Of a stretch of 64,000 bases of DNA, positions 1 through 10,797 are shown piece by piece; position 1 is the stretch's first letter, and every line of letters begins with the position of its first letter. The translations under genes were made by a program, and so were the position numbers. A model generated the notes under the pieces. The model made no database searches. It saw nothing but the letters and a program-made list of their open reading frames with translations, and was not told where the DNA came from. The stretch is from Typha latifolia (lineage: Eukaryota > Streptophyta > Magnoliopsida > Poales > Typhaceae), in assembly GCA_019914945.1 (NCBI GenBank), contig CM034113.1, forward strand, positions 1,612,001 to 1,676,000, in the 5' to 3' direction.

Positions 1-30
1 CGACTTAACCGATGTGGTCGGATCTTAACA
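1..30 (-). mobile_element. Terminus of a Ty3/gypsy-family LTR, cut by the window edge
   Basis: These 30 bases match the terminal block (CGACTTAACC then GGTCGGAT then TAACA) seen at 52757-52787, 55461-55490 and 63037-63067. That block is the outer end of the gypsy LTR family described at 49875-55490, which lies in the minus orientation. The rest of the LTR is outside the window, so whether it is solo or part of a full element cannot be told. Confidence 0.7.
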
Positions 31-533
31 TATTACTATCATTTCTCAACTTTTTTAAATTCATATTGCTGTGTAGTATTATTGTCTAGATGAATCATTT
101 TATCTTTTGGTTGAAAATCATATAATGCATTAATTTGTTAGTGATTATGCTTTCACTAATGTGATGCTCAATTTCTTTGAGCAGTTAAGTAATCTGAATC
201 AAAACCATTAATGATCTTTCGCCTTCTTTTTTGGTCTTAATTTCCTTATTCTTTCTTCTTCTTTTTCGTCTTCACAGCAGCAGATATTGAAATTTTTCAA
301 ATTTTCACATATGACACATCAATCATGCAATTTTACACCATAAAATTCCACCTATAACTCATAATACTGTATCAGAAATTCTCTATAAATATTCAAACAA
401 CATGAACTTACCCTTATTATGAGATTTATTTTTTCCTTTCAATCATCCTAGAGAACACTTGTGTCGGCAGTTTTTTATTTTTATATCTCTCAGCTGTTGC
501 ATGATTTCTCATTGAATTCACGCATGATGTTCC
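31..533. other. Intergenic, AT-rich, 3' side of the receptor kinase
   Basis: No ORF worth calling. The 100-200 bases next to the kinase stop codon are probably its 3' UTR, since the gene reads leftwards. Nothing else is recognisable. Confidence 0.5.
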
Positions 534-3500
534 TCAACTGTCGCAGAAACTCTCCTTGATTTTAGATAACTCCCTAATGATATCTCCTGTTTGCATACGC
601 TCCGCTGATAATTCCTTAGAACACAGAATGCCAATTCTAAGGACAGATGTTATGCAATTTATTCTTCTTCTCCTGATATCAACTCTTTTCTGTGCCTCTT
701 TAATAGGTTCTCCAAGTATGTCCTCTAAGGGTAGGTTTGGATCCATGACGTCAAACACTTGGTTTAGTAGTGCCATCTCAACATATGTGTGAAGGCTAAG
801 ACCTTCTTTGAAAGAGTCATTAGTGGGTCTCTTCCCTGTGAACATCTCTAGCAGGAGTATCCCATAGCTATAGATATCGCCATGAGTGGACACTTTGTTA
901 GCCATGCCGTACTCTGAAATAGTGATACTGCATGTCAGTTCGAGTATGATCACATTGGATAGAGTAATTATAAAGATAATGACCAATTATAAAGATCAAA
1001 ACAAGGAACTAAATCAAAAGGTGCACCTGGAGCAACATATCCAATTGTCCCTTTTAGAGCTGCTGAATTGGTTGATTTCTGAGAGGATAAACTAGCAGAT
1101 GCTTCAAGGAACCTCGCCAATCCAAAGTCACCCACACGAGCAACCATGTCATCATCAAGAAGAACATTGCTAGGCTTAAGATCGCAGTGAACAATGGGAA
1201 TTGGACCGTGGTGGTGAAGATAATCCAATGCAGATGCCACATCAATGGCAATATTTAGCCTTTGGATGAAGCTCAACACTCGGCTTTGCTCCTCCACTTG
1301 TGGATGTAGCCATTGGTCTAGACTCCCATTAGGTAAATATTCGAAAACTAGAGCTTTGAAATCGTTACCTCTAAAATCAACACTTGAACAGGCTGTCAAT
1401 ATTTTGACAAGATTCCGGTGTCGAATGCATCTCAGCGTTTCACACTCTGCAGTGAAACTTCTAAGGGCTCCTCGTTGTTGGAGGTTAAGTACTTTTACAG
1501 CAACAACATTATGCTCTTTAGCATCTATGTTTCCTTTGTATACAGAACCAAAGCTTCCCACACCAATCAAATTAGTAGAAGAGAACCCTTCTGTTGCTCC
1601 TACCAGATCAGCATAAGAGATCCACATGTATGGTTCACTTGAATGTGTCATATTTGATGGCTCCTTTCTTGAATTACGCCTCCAATATTGAGCTGCAGCA
1701 GTAAAAGAGAGGAGTATGATACAAGAGAGGAGTGCGGCAGAAATTGAGATGATCACTATCAGTTCGGGAGATGGATGCTTCTTCTTCTTCTTCTTAGATG
1801 TCTTGACGGGGCATTGCGGCAACTTGAGTTCTGAGATGCCTCCACATAACATACTATTTCCAACTATTGAGATTGCACTTGCATTATTGAAAACTCCTTG
1901 TAATGGCACTTCACCCTCGAAATTGTTAAAGGAGAGATTCAGAGAGCTCAGTTCACTAAAAGTTGCTAGAAACTCCGGAATGGGTCCAGACAAGTTGTTG
2001 TGTGAGAGATCTAGCACTTGAAGGCCTCTCAATTGGCTTAGCGAAGAAGGAATTGGTCCTTGGAATAAGTTTCCATCTAGATATAGATATTCCAAGATCT
2101 GACATTTACCAAGGGAGGTAGGAATTTGCCCAACGAATCTATTCTCTTGGAGATTAAGCTCTGCTAGATTCTTTAAGCTACCAACTTCTTGGGGGAGCAA
2201 GCCAGACAATAGATTGTGTGACAAGCGAAGATATATCGAGAGAGTAGAAATAAGGAAGACATCTTTCGGTACAACACCAGTAAACCTATTATTGTCGAGG
2301 CCTAGCAGTTCAAGCGGACATCTTCCAAGGCTGGAGGGTATGTTCCCAGAAAGTGCATTGAAGCTGAGCTCAAGTTGGATCAGTTGAGTAAGGTTGCCAA
2401 ATGTAGATGGGATCTCTCCAGACAAATTGTTTTGGTTTAGATATATGTTCTGTAACATCTCTAGCCTTCCTAGATTGGCAGGGATAGCACCTGTGAGGAA
2501 GTTACCACTGCAACCTATAACATTCAAATTGACAAGGTTTACAATACCTACTGGTATGCTCCCTTTTATTTGGCTGAAGCTCACGTCTAACCACTCAAGA
2601 CTGGTCGACAAATTGCCTATTGCGTTAGGCAGCACGCTGTTAAGTTTATTGTAACCGAGCTGCAGTACTCGTAGGTATGTGCAGTTCGACAAAGCAGTTA
2701 AGAAGCTCCAATCCTTTGCCTCTATCCGATTATTATCCACAGCAAGGAAGTATAAGCTCTTCAGAAGGCCAATACTTGGGGGGATGGCACCCGTGAATGA
2801 ATTATACCTGAGTTGAATTACTCCAAGCATAGAGGAATTAGACAAAGACGAGGGAATTGATCCATGAAAGAAGTTGTTGTTCAAGGCCAGAAATTGGAGA
2901 CGTGGAAGCCGGAGGCCAATATCTAATGGTAACGAACCGACTAAGTTGTTCTGCTGCAAGTCCAGATGTTGGAGGGAGGAGAGGTTCCACAGCGAGGGAG
3001 GGATGCGGCCAATGAGATTGTTAAAAGCTAGAGTAACACCTCTGAGTTTAAGCATATTGCCGAGCGACGGTGGGATGCCGCCGGTGAGATTGTTTGAATA
3101 TAGTTCAAGAGTCGTGAGGGAGCGGAGGTTCGCCAGAGAAGAGGGGATTCTTCCGGTCAGATTGTTTACGCCAATGTGTAGGAAATCAAGGGAGGAAAGA
3201 TTGCCTAAAGATGGGGGGATGCCTCCTTGGAGGTAATTGCCTGCCAGAGAAAGAGTAGCAAGAGAAGAGAGCATGCTCATTGTGGAAGGAATGGGTCCGG
3301 ATAGACTAGTATTATCAACAAGAAGAAACACCAATTTTGAGAGATTCCCTATCGAGTGGGGGATCGCTCCGAAGATACCATTCTGAGATAATTCCAGCGC
3401 TCTTAAATTTTGGATCTTCCCAATCGAGTCAGGAATGGGACCTTGCAGTAGGTTGTAAGCCAGAGAGAGTCTCTCCAAGTTGACCAGGCCGCCAATCTCC

Positions 3501-4129
3501 AATGGAATGCCTCCTCCGATCTTGTTGTTCCTAAGATTGATGGATTTTAGATCGGAGCAGAGGCTGAGGTTAGACGGGATACTACCTCGGAGGTGGTTGC
3601 TATTTAGATGGAGGCTTTGTAGATAGGTGCAGTTCGAGATGGAAGCTGGGATAATCCCCTCGAGTGAATTGAAGCTTAGATTGAGAAGCTTGAGGTGAGA
3701 GAGAGAGCCGAGTTCGTGCGGGACAAGGCCATGGAGTTGGTTGTTGGAGAGGTCGAGGGAGTTGAGGAACGTGAGGTTGGCTATGGACGGGGAGACGGAA
3801 CCGGCCAGATCGAGAGAGTTGAGAACTATGGCCGTGACGCGATGCCGGCGGTGACCGCGCTTGCCGCAGGCCACGCCTCGCCATCGGCAGAAATCGGGGG
3901 ATGATGCATGAACATCCCACGAGGCCAAGGCTCCAGATGGGTCGGAAAGAAGAGACTTGAAAGAGAGGAGAACGAGACCATCGGAAGAAGAAGAAGTAGT
4001 AGTATCGTTTAAGGCGAGCAACGGAGTAGTAACTAATGAGAACAAAAGGACGACGTACAAAAAGTTTAGCGGCGAAAGGAGTGCTCTTCCGATGGCGCAG
4101 CAGGAGAGAAGTCTAAGCTCCATGTACAT
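534..4129 (-). CDS. LRR receptor-like serine/threonine kinase, non-RD (Xa21/EFR/At3g47570-like)
   Basis: Two exons, 4129-1027 and 913-534, joined across a 113-bp intron (914-1026). The donor follows GCTCCAG and the acceptor is TTTCAG, so the junction restores the kinase motif APEYGMA. The product is 1160 aa. Seen in order: a hydrophobic signal peptide (about residues 18-40), an LRR N-terminal cap with a WDxxSPDFCxWRGVxC motif, about 22 leucine-rich repeats of the NxLxGxIPxS type, one membrane segment near 795-822, and a kinase domain. The kinase has glycine loop GVGSFG at about 856-861, VAVK lysine near 879, HCDLKPSN near 981 and DFG near 1001. Cysteine in place of arginine in HCD marks a non-RD kinase, the class that includes plant pattern-recognition receptors such as Xa21, EFR and FLS2. 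It probably acts at the plasma membrane in perception of microbial or endogenous ligands. All visible catalytic motifs are intact. The second in-frame Met (4123) is an alternative start. The ligand is unknown. Confidence 0.93.
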
Positions 4130-4202
4130 TAATGTAGCAGAACCATGAACACAACGTGGAAGAGGAAGAGGAAGACAAAGAGGAAGAGATCAAGAGAGAG
4201 AG

Positions 4203-4208
4203 TATATA
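4203..4208 (-). promoter_or_regulatory. Candidate TATA box of the receptor kinase
   Basis: TATATA lies about 75 bp upstream of the kinase start codon on the minus strand, in an otherwise purine-rich leader. This is a composition-based guess with no transcript evidence. Confidence 0.35.
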
Positions 4209-4301
4209 CCAGATATGATCAAGTTGAGTATCGTTTAAATAGAGTTGCATTTCCTTGCGTAGGACATGGACGATTGATTCCATGACAAACAAAGACTTCA
4301 A

Positions 4302-6600
4302 AGTCGATCGGAGTCTTTTCAGTTTGAAAGAAAGAAAGATTTGGTTATGATGGGGGCCACACGTCAGGACTCAGGACGGTAATCGACAAACTATAATAAA
4401 TGTGATGGGCCATACCAGCCGTTGTATACATAGATCTATGACTATTTTAAGTCTGACCCTAATTCTTATTACATATTTAATTTATTTTAAAACTTAAATA
4501 TGATATTAAGTGTGTTTGAAAATTACTAACCCAATAAAAGTTTACTAAATTTTAGAGAGATATTTCTATATAAATTATTTTTCGGTTTAGCAATTTATAT
4601 AGGAATTTATCCCTCACAATTAATCAAATTTTTTTAGAAAATTTAAATTTTATATAAATCACTGACACATAAACTAATTATTTAGAATAGCTAGTAGTAG
4701 ATTTGGAAATAATCTTTAGATTAACTATATTTTTATCCCTCTTATTTTTGAACAAAAATTAATTTAATTTTCTAGTCTTATTTTGCACTTTTGACTAAAT
4801 TAAACTATTTAAAAAACCCTATCAACACTAGCAGAATAATCTTTTGATGATTTTAAGAGTCTAGTCTAATTAAAGCCTTTCAACTAGTTATGGACAATTT
4901 AAATTATTGGCAATTTTCTTATATCACAATTTTATTATTTTTAGCTAGCTTCTTTGATATGAATAATTTATTAATTAAGATTAAATATATTTTATTCATC
5001 TATATTTTGGCATAAAATTAATTTACTCTCTCTCTCTCTCTCTACTTCATTTTGTTTTACTTAATCATTCCTTACTTATAATTAATGTAAAAGTAATAAT
5101 GTCATTAATAGAATATTTAAAATATTGATATTATTTTTCTCAGACAATAATCTATTAATCTATTGTGCGAGCAAGTTTTTTTATTTAAATTTGATTAAAT
5201 ATTAATTTCAACTTATTTCTTACCTGGTCAGCTATTTTCAGAAGTCTTTTTTGAGTGTTAGAATCATTAATTTTGACAGAAAATTTAATAGTTCCATATT
5301 AGTCATATAAAAAGGGTAATTAAGTGATATAAAATATAAGGGGATAAATAATTTTTCAATTAATTATTATAATAAGCTATGTTCAATATTATAAGACTTT
5401 TCCAATGACTGACCTTGAATATAGTTTTCAGCAAATATTTAATTTTTAAAGACGTGACAAAGGTTTGACCCAATCAGAATCCAACAAAAAAAAATTAGCG
5501 GTGGTGAATTGGATTGCATTAAGTTAAGAATATGAATTTATATTAATCTATTAGATAATAGTGACGTTTATCAAATTTATATTATTAAACAAAGTTGGTC
5601 GGTTTATTATTCAAATGATTCATAGGCCTCAACAACGTTAACAAGATGTTTTTTAGGGTTTATTTTCTTTTGCATGCATACCCCTCCAAAGTTACTCATC
5701 TACGAATATTTTATCCTAAAAAATTCATTTTTCTGTGTATATACCTTTCAATTTCTTTGAGTTTTCTTGACTATTACAAGTTAAAATCATAGTAGTTTAA
5801 CAAATGAAAACAAATAGAATGAAAAGTATTTATGTCTTTTTATAATTAACTTAATAAAATATTAACTTTTTTTGTTAGGTTTAAGTGGCATCCATGCCAA
5901 AAAATAAAGAAATAAACTTTATAAGAGGTATCCTTACAAGTGTTTTGAGAAATATATATATATATATATTTGAATTTTTTTTAAAAAAAATTTAGTTTCA
6001 GTAAAGGTAAATTGGTATTTATTTGGATCTGAATCTCATCCACTTAGTCATAACAAGTAGGCTTTGTGAAAAATGCCACCAGATAATGCCGCTAAATGAT
6101 CAAAATAGTCTGGTGCTCAGTTAAATTTGATAGCAAAACTAATAGTCCTACTTTAATCATAAGTATATAGACTGACTTAAGATTTTTTAAAGTATAGAGA
6201 ATAAGTAATTTTGAGCATAAATATATAGTTATAAAATATATTTGATCTAAATTAATATTATCAAGTCATCTATTTATGAGTCTACTTGACCCTTTTGAAC
6301 GAGAATTTAAGGACTAAGATGATGTAGGATCAAAAAATAGTAGAGTAAATTCATTATGAACAGCTTTGATCTACTAGATCTACTACTATATTTAATCTGA
6401 AACTAGATCTACTACTTAATTTAATCTGAAATTTACTCCGAGCAAAGACATCATTATGAACAACTTTGATTTATTTCATAGCATTTATTATGAATATCTA
6501 TGTTCATATGCTTTATAAAGATGGAGAAAATGAGAAGAAAAGAAAACATGAACCAGGAAACAGTTTGAATCAAAACCGATCCCAATATTAATTAACCACA
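4302..6600. other. Intergenic AT-rich DNA with the left inverted-repeat arm
   Basis: No coding region is visible. It holds a short (TC)n run near 5027-5042, a (TA)n run near 5951-5969 and the left arm (4873-5918) described separately. Right of the arm, 5919-6600 shows only AT-rich sequence, with a local repeat around 6360-6490 (GATCTACTACT and TCATTATGAACA each occur twice). Confidence 0.5.
4873..5918 (+). repeat. Left arm of a large imperfect inverted repeat
   Basis: Its reverse complement recurs at 8003-8610. Matching landmarks read inward in the same order: AAGCCTTT with TTTAAATTATTGGCAATTT, then CTTCTTTGATATGAAT, then AAAGGTTTG..CCAATCAGAATCC, then TCTATTAGATAATAGTGAC, then AGTGGCATCCATGCC. 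The left arm has about 400 bp (roughly 4970-5430) with no counterpart on the right. The pair flanks the 149-aa gene. Confidence 0.7.
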
Positions 6601-6624
6601 TCTATCTCTAAGATGGAAGAACCT

Positions 6625-7074
6625 TCAAACATTCTCCATGACATATCCTACAGCATCCATACAGTTGTTCCACAGACCAAGAATGAGGTTGCCAACCACC
6701 TCAGATGCACCACCAACAACCTGAGTAAAAATCTCAGCCAACTCTTCCACCCCGGCCTTCGACATCTCCAGCAACTCCCCCACCGCCGACGAGGCGAGCT
6801 CGACGGACCCCATCGCCGCGCTACCGATGAGCTCGACGAGGCTCGAGACGGCGGACGTAAGAATGTCGACGGCCAGCCCGGTGGCGTACTCTCCCGCCGA
6901 TTTGAATGCTTCTCCGATGCGTTCTATTACGCCGCTGCCGGCATAGGAAGGAAACTTGAGGAGTTGAAGCAAAGCTACTATAAACATGGCTGCGATCCTG
7001 AAGACAAGGAAAGTTGCCATGTCTATGAATGAGCTCAAGGACCAGAGTATTAGCCTTAGCAAGACAAGTGCCAT
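6625..7074 (-). CDS. Small hydrophobic/amphipathic orphan protein, 149 aa
   Basis: Single-exon gene. The N-terminal half (residues 1-42) is strongly hydrophobic, consistent with one or two membrane segments or a membrane hairpin. The rest (about 50-149) is a long run of small and hydrophobic residues with regularly spaced acidic positions (repeated ELIGS, VELASS, VEELAE and VVGGAS-like heptads), suggesting amphipathic helices. No cysteine cluster, catalytic motif or known domain is recognised. The GC-rich coding segment stands out from AT-rich flanks, and the frame is open throughout, which favours a real gene. It resembles plant-specific uncharacterised proteins in general character only. 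It lies between the arms of the 4873-8610 inverted repeat. The overlapping plus-strand ORF lacks such biased composition and is taken as a shadow. Confidence 0.7.
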   Translation of the reverse strand: MALVLLRLILWSLSSFIDMATFLVFRIAAMFIVALLQLLKFPSYAGSGVIERIGEAFKSAGEYATGLAVDILTSAVSSLVELIGSAAMGSVELASSAVGELLEMSKAGVEELAEIFTQVVGGASEVVGNLILGLWNNCMDAVGYVMENV

Positions 7075-8002
7075 AGCTTAGCTTAAGCCTTCTCTCTTAT
7101 GATATATCTCTAAAGGAGGAAGGAAGGAGAACTGGAGTAGGATGAGAGGAAAGGAGGAGAGACCAGGCTTGTAAGCACTTAGAAAGCTTTTAATATTTCA
7201 GACATAAAGTATAGGATTTGGTGCATAGCAGCACTTCACTTTTCACTCTTATTGCCCAAAACTCTCCCTTTTTTTTCTTGGGTGTTTAGATAATTGCCTC
7301 CAAAAATTTTTAAAATATCATAATTGTCACTAAAATTAAATCATTGTGCTATTTTTACCTAGATTTGAAATAAACTATTTTACCCTTGTATAGATTATAT
7401 ACAATAGTTTAAATGCTATCAAAAATTATTGATAAATATTTTATGTTATAAACTTAAAAAGAGAGAAAGAGTATTTTAGTTGTTTATATATGTTTCGCTG
7501 ACTTTGATAATAATATGTTAGGAATATTTTGTCAAACACTAATCATAAATTTATAATGGTAAATTTGAAAGAGTCTAACATTTTAGTAGTAATTTTGAAT
7601 AAATAATGTGATGGAAAACAATGATATTTTGAAAGTTTTTTTTTTTTTTGCTTAATTAGAACAGAAATTTTTATAATTTTGCAATTCACATCCGATTAAT
7701 TTAAGCGAACCAATCTATAGCAAAATAATATTAGCAAATGAACACTCTGTTAGAGATGCTAAGATTAACTTGTAAAATATTTAAAATATATACTTTTGTA
7801 TGGCAGTCTTCAAGAATGTTTTTTTTTCAATCAATGGCATAGAATATACTGAGAAATGCTGCTTGCTTATCAGAGGTAGTTTCTTGCTAATATGTCTGCA
7901 AAAGGAGGGATTTTTCTGCAAAAGAGAAGAAAACGAGTAAAACTTTGTTGACCGTAGAGTACACTCAATAACCGTTGACTTAATTATACTAATTCCTTCT
8001 CT
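7075..8002. other. Intergenic, upstream region of the 149-aa gene
   Basis: AT-rich. The first ~150 bp are purine-rich on the plus strand and probably contain the gene's 5' leader. Nothing else is recognisable. Confidence 0.4.
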
Positions 8003-8610
8003 TAGTTTATTTATTTACCTTTATTTTTGCATAAATGGCACTCCGAACTTAACTATATTAGTTAACATTTTATTAAGTTAATCGTAAAAAGACACAAATA
8101 AATTTTATTCTTATTTACATTTCTTTCATTTAAGAGTATCTATTTATTTATTTTTATGTTAAATTACTATGATTTTAACTTATAGTTGCCAAGAAAAAAC
8201 TAATGAAATCAGAAAGCATATGCACACAGATAAATAATTTAATTTGGAGAACAAAGAATCTTGTTAACACTGCTTAGGCCAATTAGTGATTGACTAATGA
8301 ACCGGTCAACTGTGTTTAATAACATAAATTTGATTAAGGTCACTATTATCTAATAGACTAATATAAATTAGTTTACCTAATTTCATCCAATTCGATTCAC
8401 ATTACCAATTAATTTCCTTCTTGGATTCTGATTGGACCAAACCTTTGTCACTTCTTTAGAATATGAAATATTTCTTAAAGAACAAGTTCAAGGTCAATTA
8501 TTGGGAAGAATTTATAATTCATATCAAAGAAGATAACTTACAATAATGTAATTATTATTATATAAGCAAATTGCCAATAATTTAAATAGTGCATATTAGG
8601 TGAAAGGCTT
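8003..8610 (-). repeat. Right arm of the large imperfect inverted repeat
   Basis: Reverse complement of 4873-5918 with the landmarks listed there. Examples are AATGGCACTCC near 8035, CACTATTATCTAATAGAC near 8341, and TTGGATTCTGATTGG.CC followed by AAACCTTTGTCAC near 8422. It is shorter than the left arm. Confidence 0.7.
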
Positions 8611-9289
8611 TAACAAATATGCCTCTCTAAATTTAATATATATATATATATAACTCTTATTTTTATTATATGGATACCATTTGGATTTAATTAACTGTTA
8701 AAATTTAAACAATTTATATCTAAAATGATGAAACTATACTTATTCTAGTTTCCATAAATTTTTCTTAGTTATTAGTTATGAGTATTTTTATCTTCTTTTT
8801 TTCGTAAAATAATTAAGGCAACTTGAAAATAACTAGCATTTTTTTTTTCTAAATAACATATATTTTGAGATATAAATTGAAGGGTACACAAGCACAAAAA
8901 AAAAACCCTTAATCACATGTAAAAGTTTAAATGTCTATTATATATATATAGTTTCTCTTATGTAAGTTATGTGTGTTTAAATACTTTCTTTCGCTAATAA
9001 TTTAGAATTATTATTTAGTTTGAACCTCTAAATTCTCACAATTAATCTGCGTGTCTCAACTACTAGGTAATTCTTAAAAATATATTTACTACTTATTTAT
9101 TATAATTGAGTTAATTATATTTTGGCCCTATCAATCTCTATATAGATAGTTTTCTCTATAAATTTACTCTCTTAATTATTCAAATCATCACCTAAGTCCT
9201 TCTTTTAGTATACTTACAGAATTTTTAATAGACTAAAATTTCATCTTTTGCTCAAATTGTAACTTAACATCGACTTTATTTGGAATGAA
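8611..9289. other. Intergenic AT-rich spacer
   Basis: No ORF or RNA gene is seen. It holds two short (TA)n runs (about 8638-8651 and 8939-8950). Confidence 0.4.
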
Positions 9290-9883
9290 TGTGATGCGAA
9301 CCGAGTCAGATCGGATCACATCAAAAGGAGATTGAGCTTAATAGATTAAGTTTAATTATTTTATTTGGTTATTTGGTTTAGTTAGAGTATTAGTATGTTA
9401 GGATTTTATTTAATTAGTTAAATCTAACTCTGCGTAATTTTGGGAAAATATTCACAGAATATTCTACAGATATCTAATAATATCAAACTAGATAAGTAAG
9501 ATCTTTAACCTCGAGATCTACAACTTTGGTATTCACGACTTCTCCTGATTCGAAATATATCTGCAGCGAAATGAAGGGTTAATCTGAGATGATAAGCGGC
9601 TAAACAAAGGGTTAATTTAAGAAGATAAGGAAGACTGGTTTAGTTGGTTTGAATTGGCTTTGACCTTTATCTCCTTCTCTACTTGTCTCTAGCCATTGGC
9701 ACCCTTTCCCACCTCTCAAGTCTTTGTTTTACTACTTATTCATTAGAAATCTCTCTCCAAGAGCAACAACATATCCAAAATTCAAGAGGACCTATCGATT
9801 AGATTATTCACAGATCCCTTCGAAAGTTATGAGCTTCATCGATTTCAAAACCGTTGCGAATCAAATCAGGCCGGTTCATATCA
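9290..9883 (+). repeat. 5' LTR of the collapsed element
   Basis: Starts TGTGATGCGAACC and ends TATCA, immediately before the primer-binding site. Its start, and internal blocks such as TATGTTAGGATTTTATTTAA and AATATTCTACAG, recur in reverse complement in the solo LTR at 59586-60412. Confidence 0.75.
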
Positions 9884-9885
9884 AC

Positions 9886-9898
9886 TGGTATCAGAGCC
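9886..9898 (+). other. Primer-binding site (initiator tRNA-Met)
   Basis: TGGTATCAGAGCC is the standard plant LTR-retrotransposon sequence complementary to the 3' end of initiator tRNA-Met. It sits two bases after the LTR end, as expected. Confidence 0.9.
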
Positions 9899-9916
9899 AA
9901 CGTACCTCGGACCGTC

Positions 9917-9994
9917 ATGGCTACAACAAGATCAAAGGCGGCTAAGCAAATAAGCAATCAAGGCTTGGAGACGAACCGTGGTAGATTGATGTGA
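9917..9994 (+). pseudogene. gag N-terminal stub, 25 codons
   Basis: An ATG 19 bp after the primer-binding site opens a short basic peptide beginning MATTRSKAAK, typical of a plant gypsy gag start. It ends at TGA after 25 codons. The downstream sequence has no gag, protease, polymerase or integrase similarity, so this is the edge of an internal deletion. Confidence 0.6.
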
Positions 9995-10084
9995 TCTAAT
10001 AGCATAATAAATTTGGCTGTCATCTACATATATATAGAGGCTAGCCAGCAAGTCCTAAAATAATATAAAACATTAATTCTAGAG

Positions 10085-10285
10085 GATTCCCATCGATCGC
10101 GTTCGAACGCGCCCGATCGCGTTCGAACACACCAAAAGACATTCTCTGGATGTGCGAACGAGGGCGTTCGAACTCGCCCAACCGTGTTCGAACGCACAAT
10201 ATGCATTCTCTGTATTTGCGAACCTGATGCAGGCATTCGCAAGGGCGTTCGAACGCGACCCCTCTTGCATTCGAACGTGACCTAT
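10085..10285. repeat. TTCGAA / GTTCG-rich CpG cluster
   Basis: About 200 bp inside the collapsed element carry six TTCGAA palindromes, mostly within CGTTCGAACG-like cores, separated by short spacers, some with the phrase GCATTCTCTG or ATTCTCTG. The cluster is CpG-dense against AT-rich surroundings. A similar cluster lies at 46155-46255 and a weaker AT-rich one near 21940-22060. Confidence 0.6.
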
Positions 10286-10797
10286 AAAAATTTTATTTTA
10301 ATAAAAATAAACACCTAATATAATAAGAAAAGATCTTATCGAAGTGTATCATTGAGTCCCTAGAGTGAGCCTCTACAAATATGTGGAGAAAATCCTAATT
10401 GAAGTTGAAGAATCTTGGATAATTGAATTGGCTTTGATCTTTATCTCCTTCTCTACTTGTCTCTAGCCATTGGCGCCCTCTCCCACCTCTCTTCTTCCAC
10501 CGCTCAAGTCTTTAGTTGGCCTCTTCCAGCTTCTAACCATCCTCTTCTACAATAACTTCTCCCTCTCCACACCAAGGAGTAAACCTAGCATTTATCTAAC
10601 GATTGGAGGGCTATCAAACTAGGATCTAATTGACATTCGGCCACTGTTTGGTCGATATCTTGATATCTCTCCAAGAGCAACAACATATCCAAAATTAAGG
10701 AGGATCCGTCAGTTAGATTGTTCGCAGATCCCTTCAGAAGTTACAAGATTCATCGAGTCCAGAACCATTACGAATCGGATCAAGCCGGTTCGTAACA

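Larger units (their letters stand above)
9290..10797 (+). mobile_element. Collapsed LTR retrotransposon
   Basis: A 594-bp 5' LTR (9290-9883, TG..CA) is followed two bases later by a plant initiator-tRNA-Met primer-binding site and a gag start. Only about 540 bp of internal DNA remain before a partial 3' LTR (from about 10425 to 10797) that shares with the 5' LTR GAATTGGCTTTGA, TCTCTAGCCATTGGC, AGAGCAACAACATATCC and a final CCGGTTC.TA.CA block. The 3' LTR has about 140 bp absent from the 5' LTR. No clean target duplication was found (left flank ATGAA, right flank GAATA). A solo LTR of the same family lies inverted at 59586-60412. Gag-pol is essentially gone, so the copy cannot move by itself. 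Confidence 0.8.

Noticed and set aside
3600..3920. Long open frames overlapping the receptor kinase on both strands
   Set aside because: They lie antisense to, or in another frame of, the LRR region and are proline/arginine-rich by-products of LRR codon bias.
6613..7032. 139-aa plus-strand open frame opposite the 149-aa gene
   Set aside because: Mixed composition with no signal, membrane segment or domain; the minus-strand frame has clear amphipathic and hydrophobic patterning.
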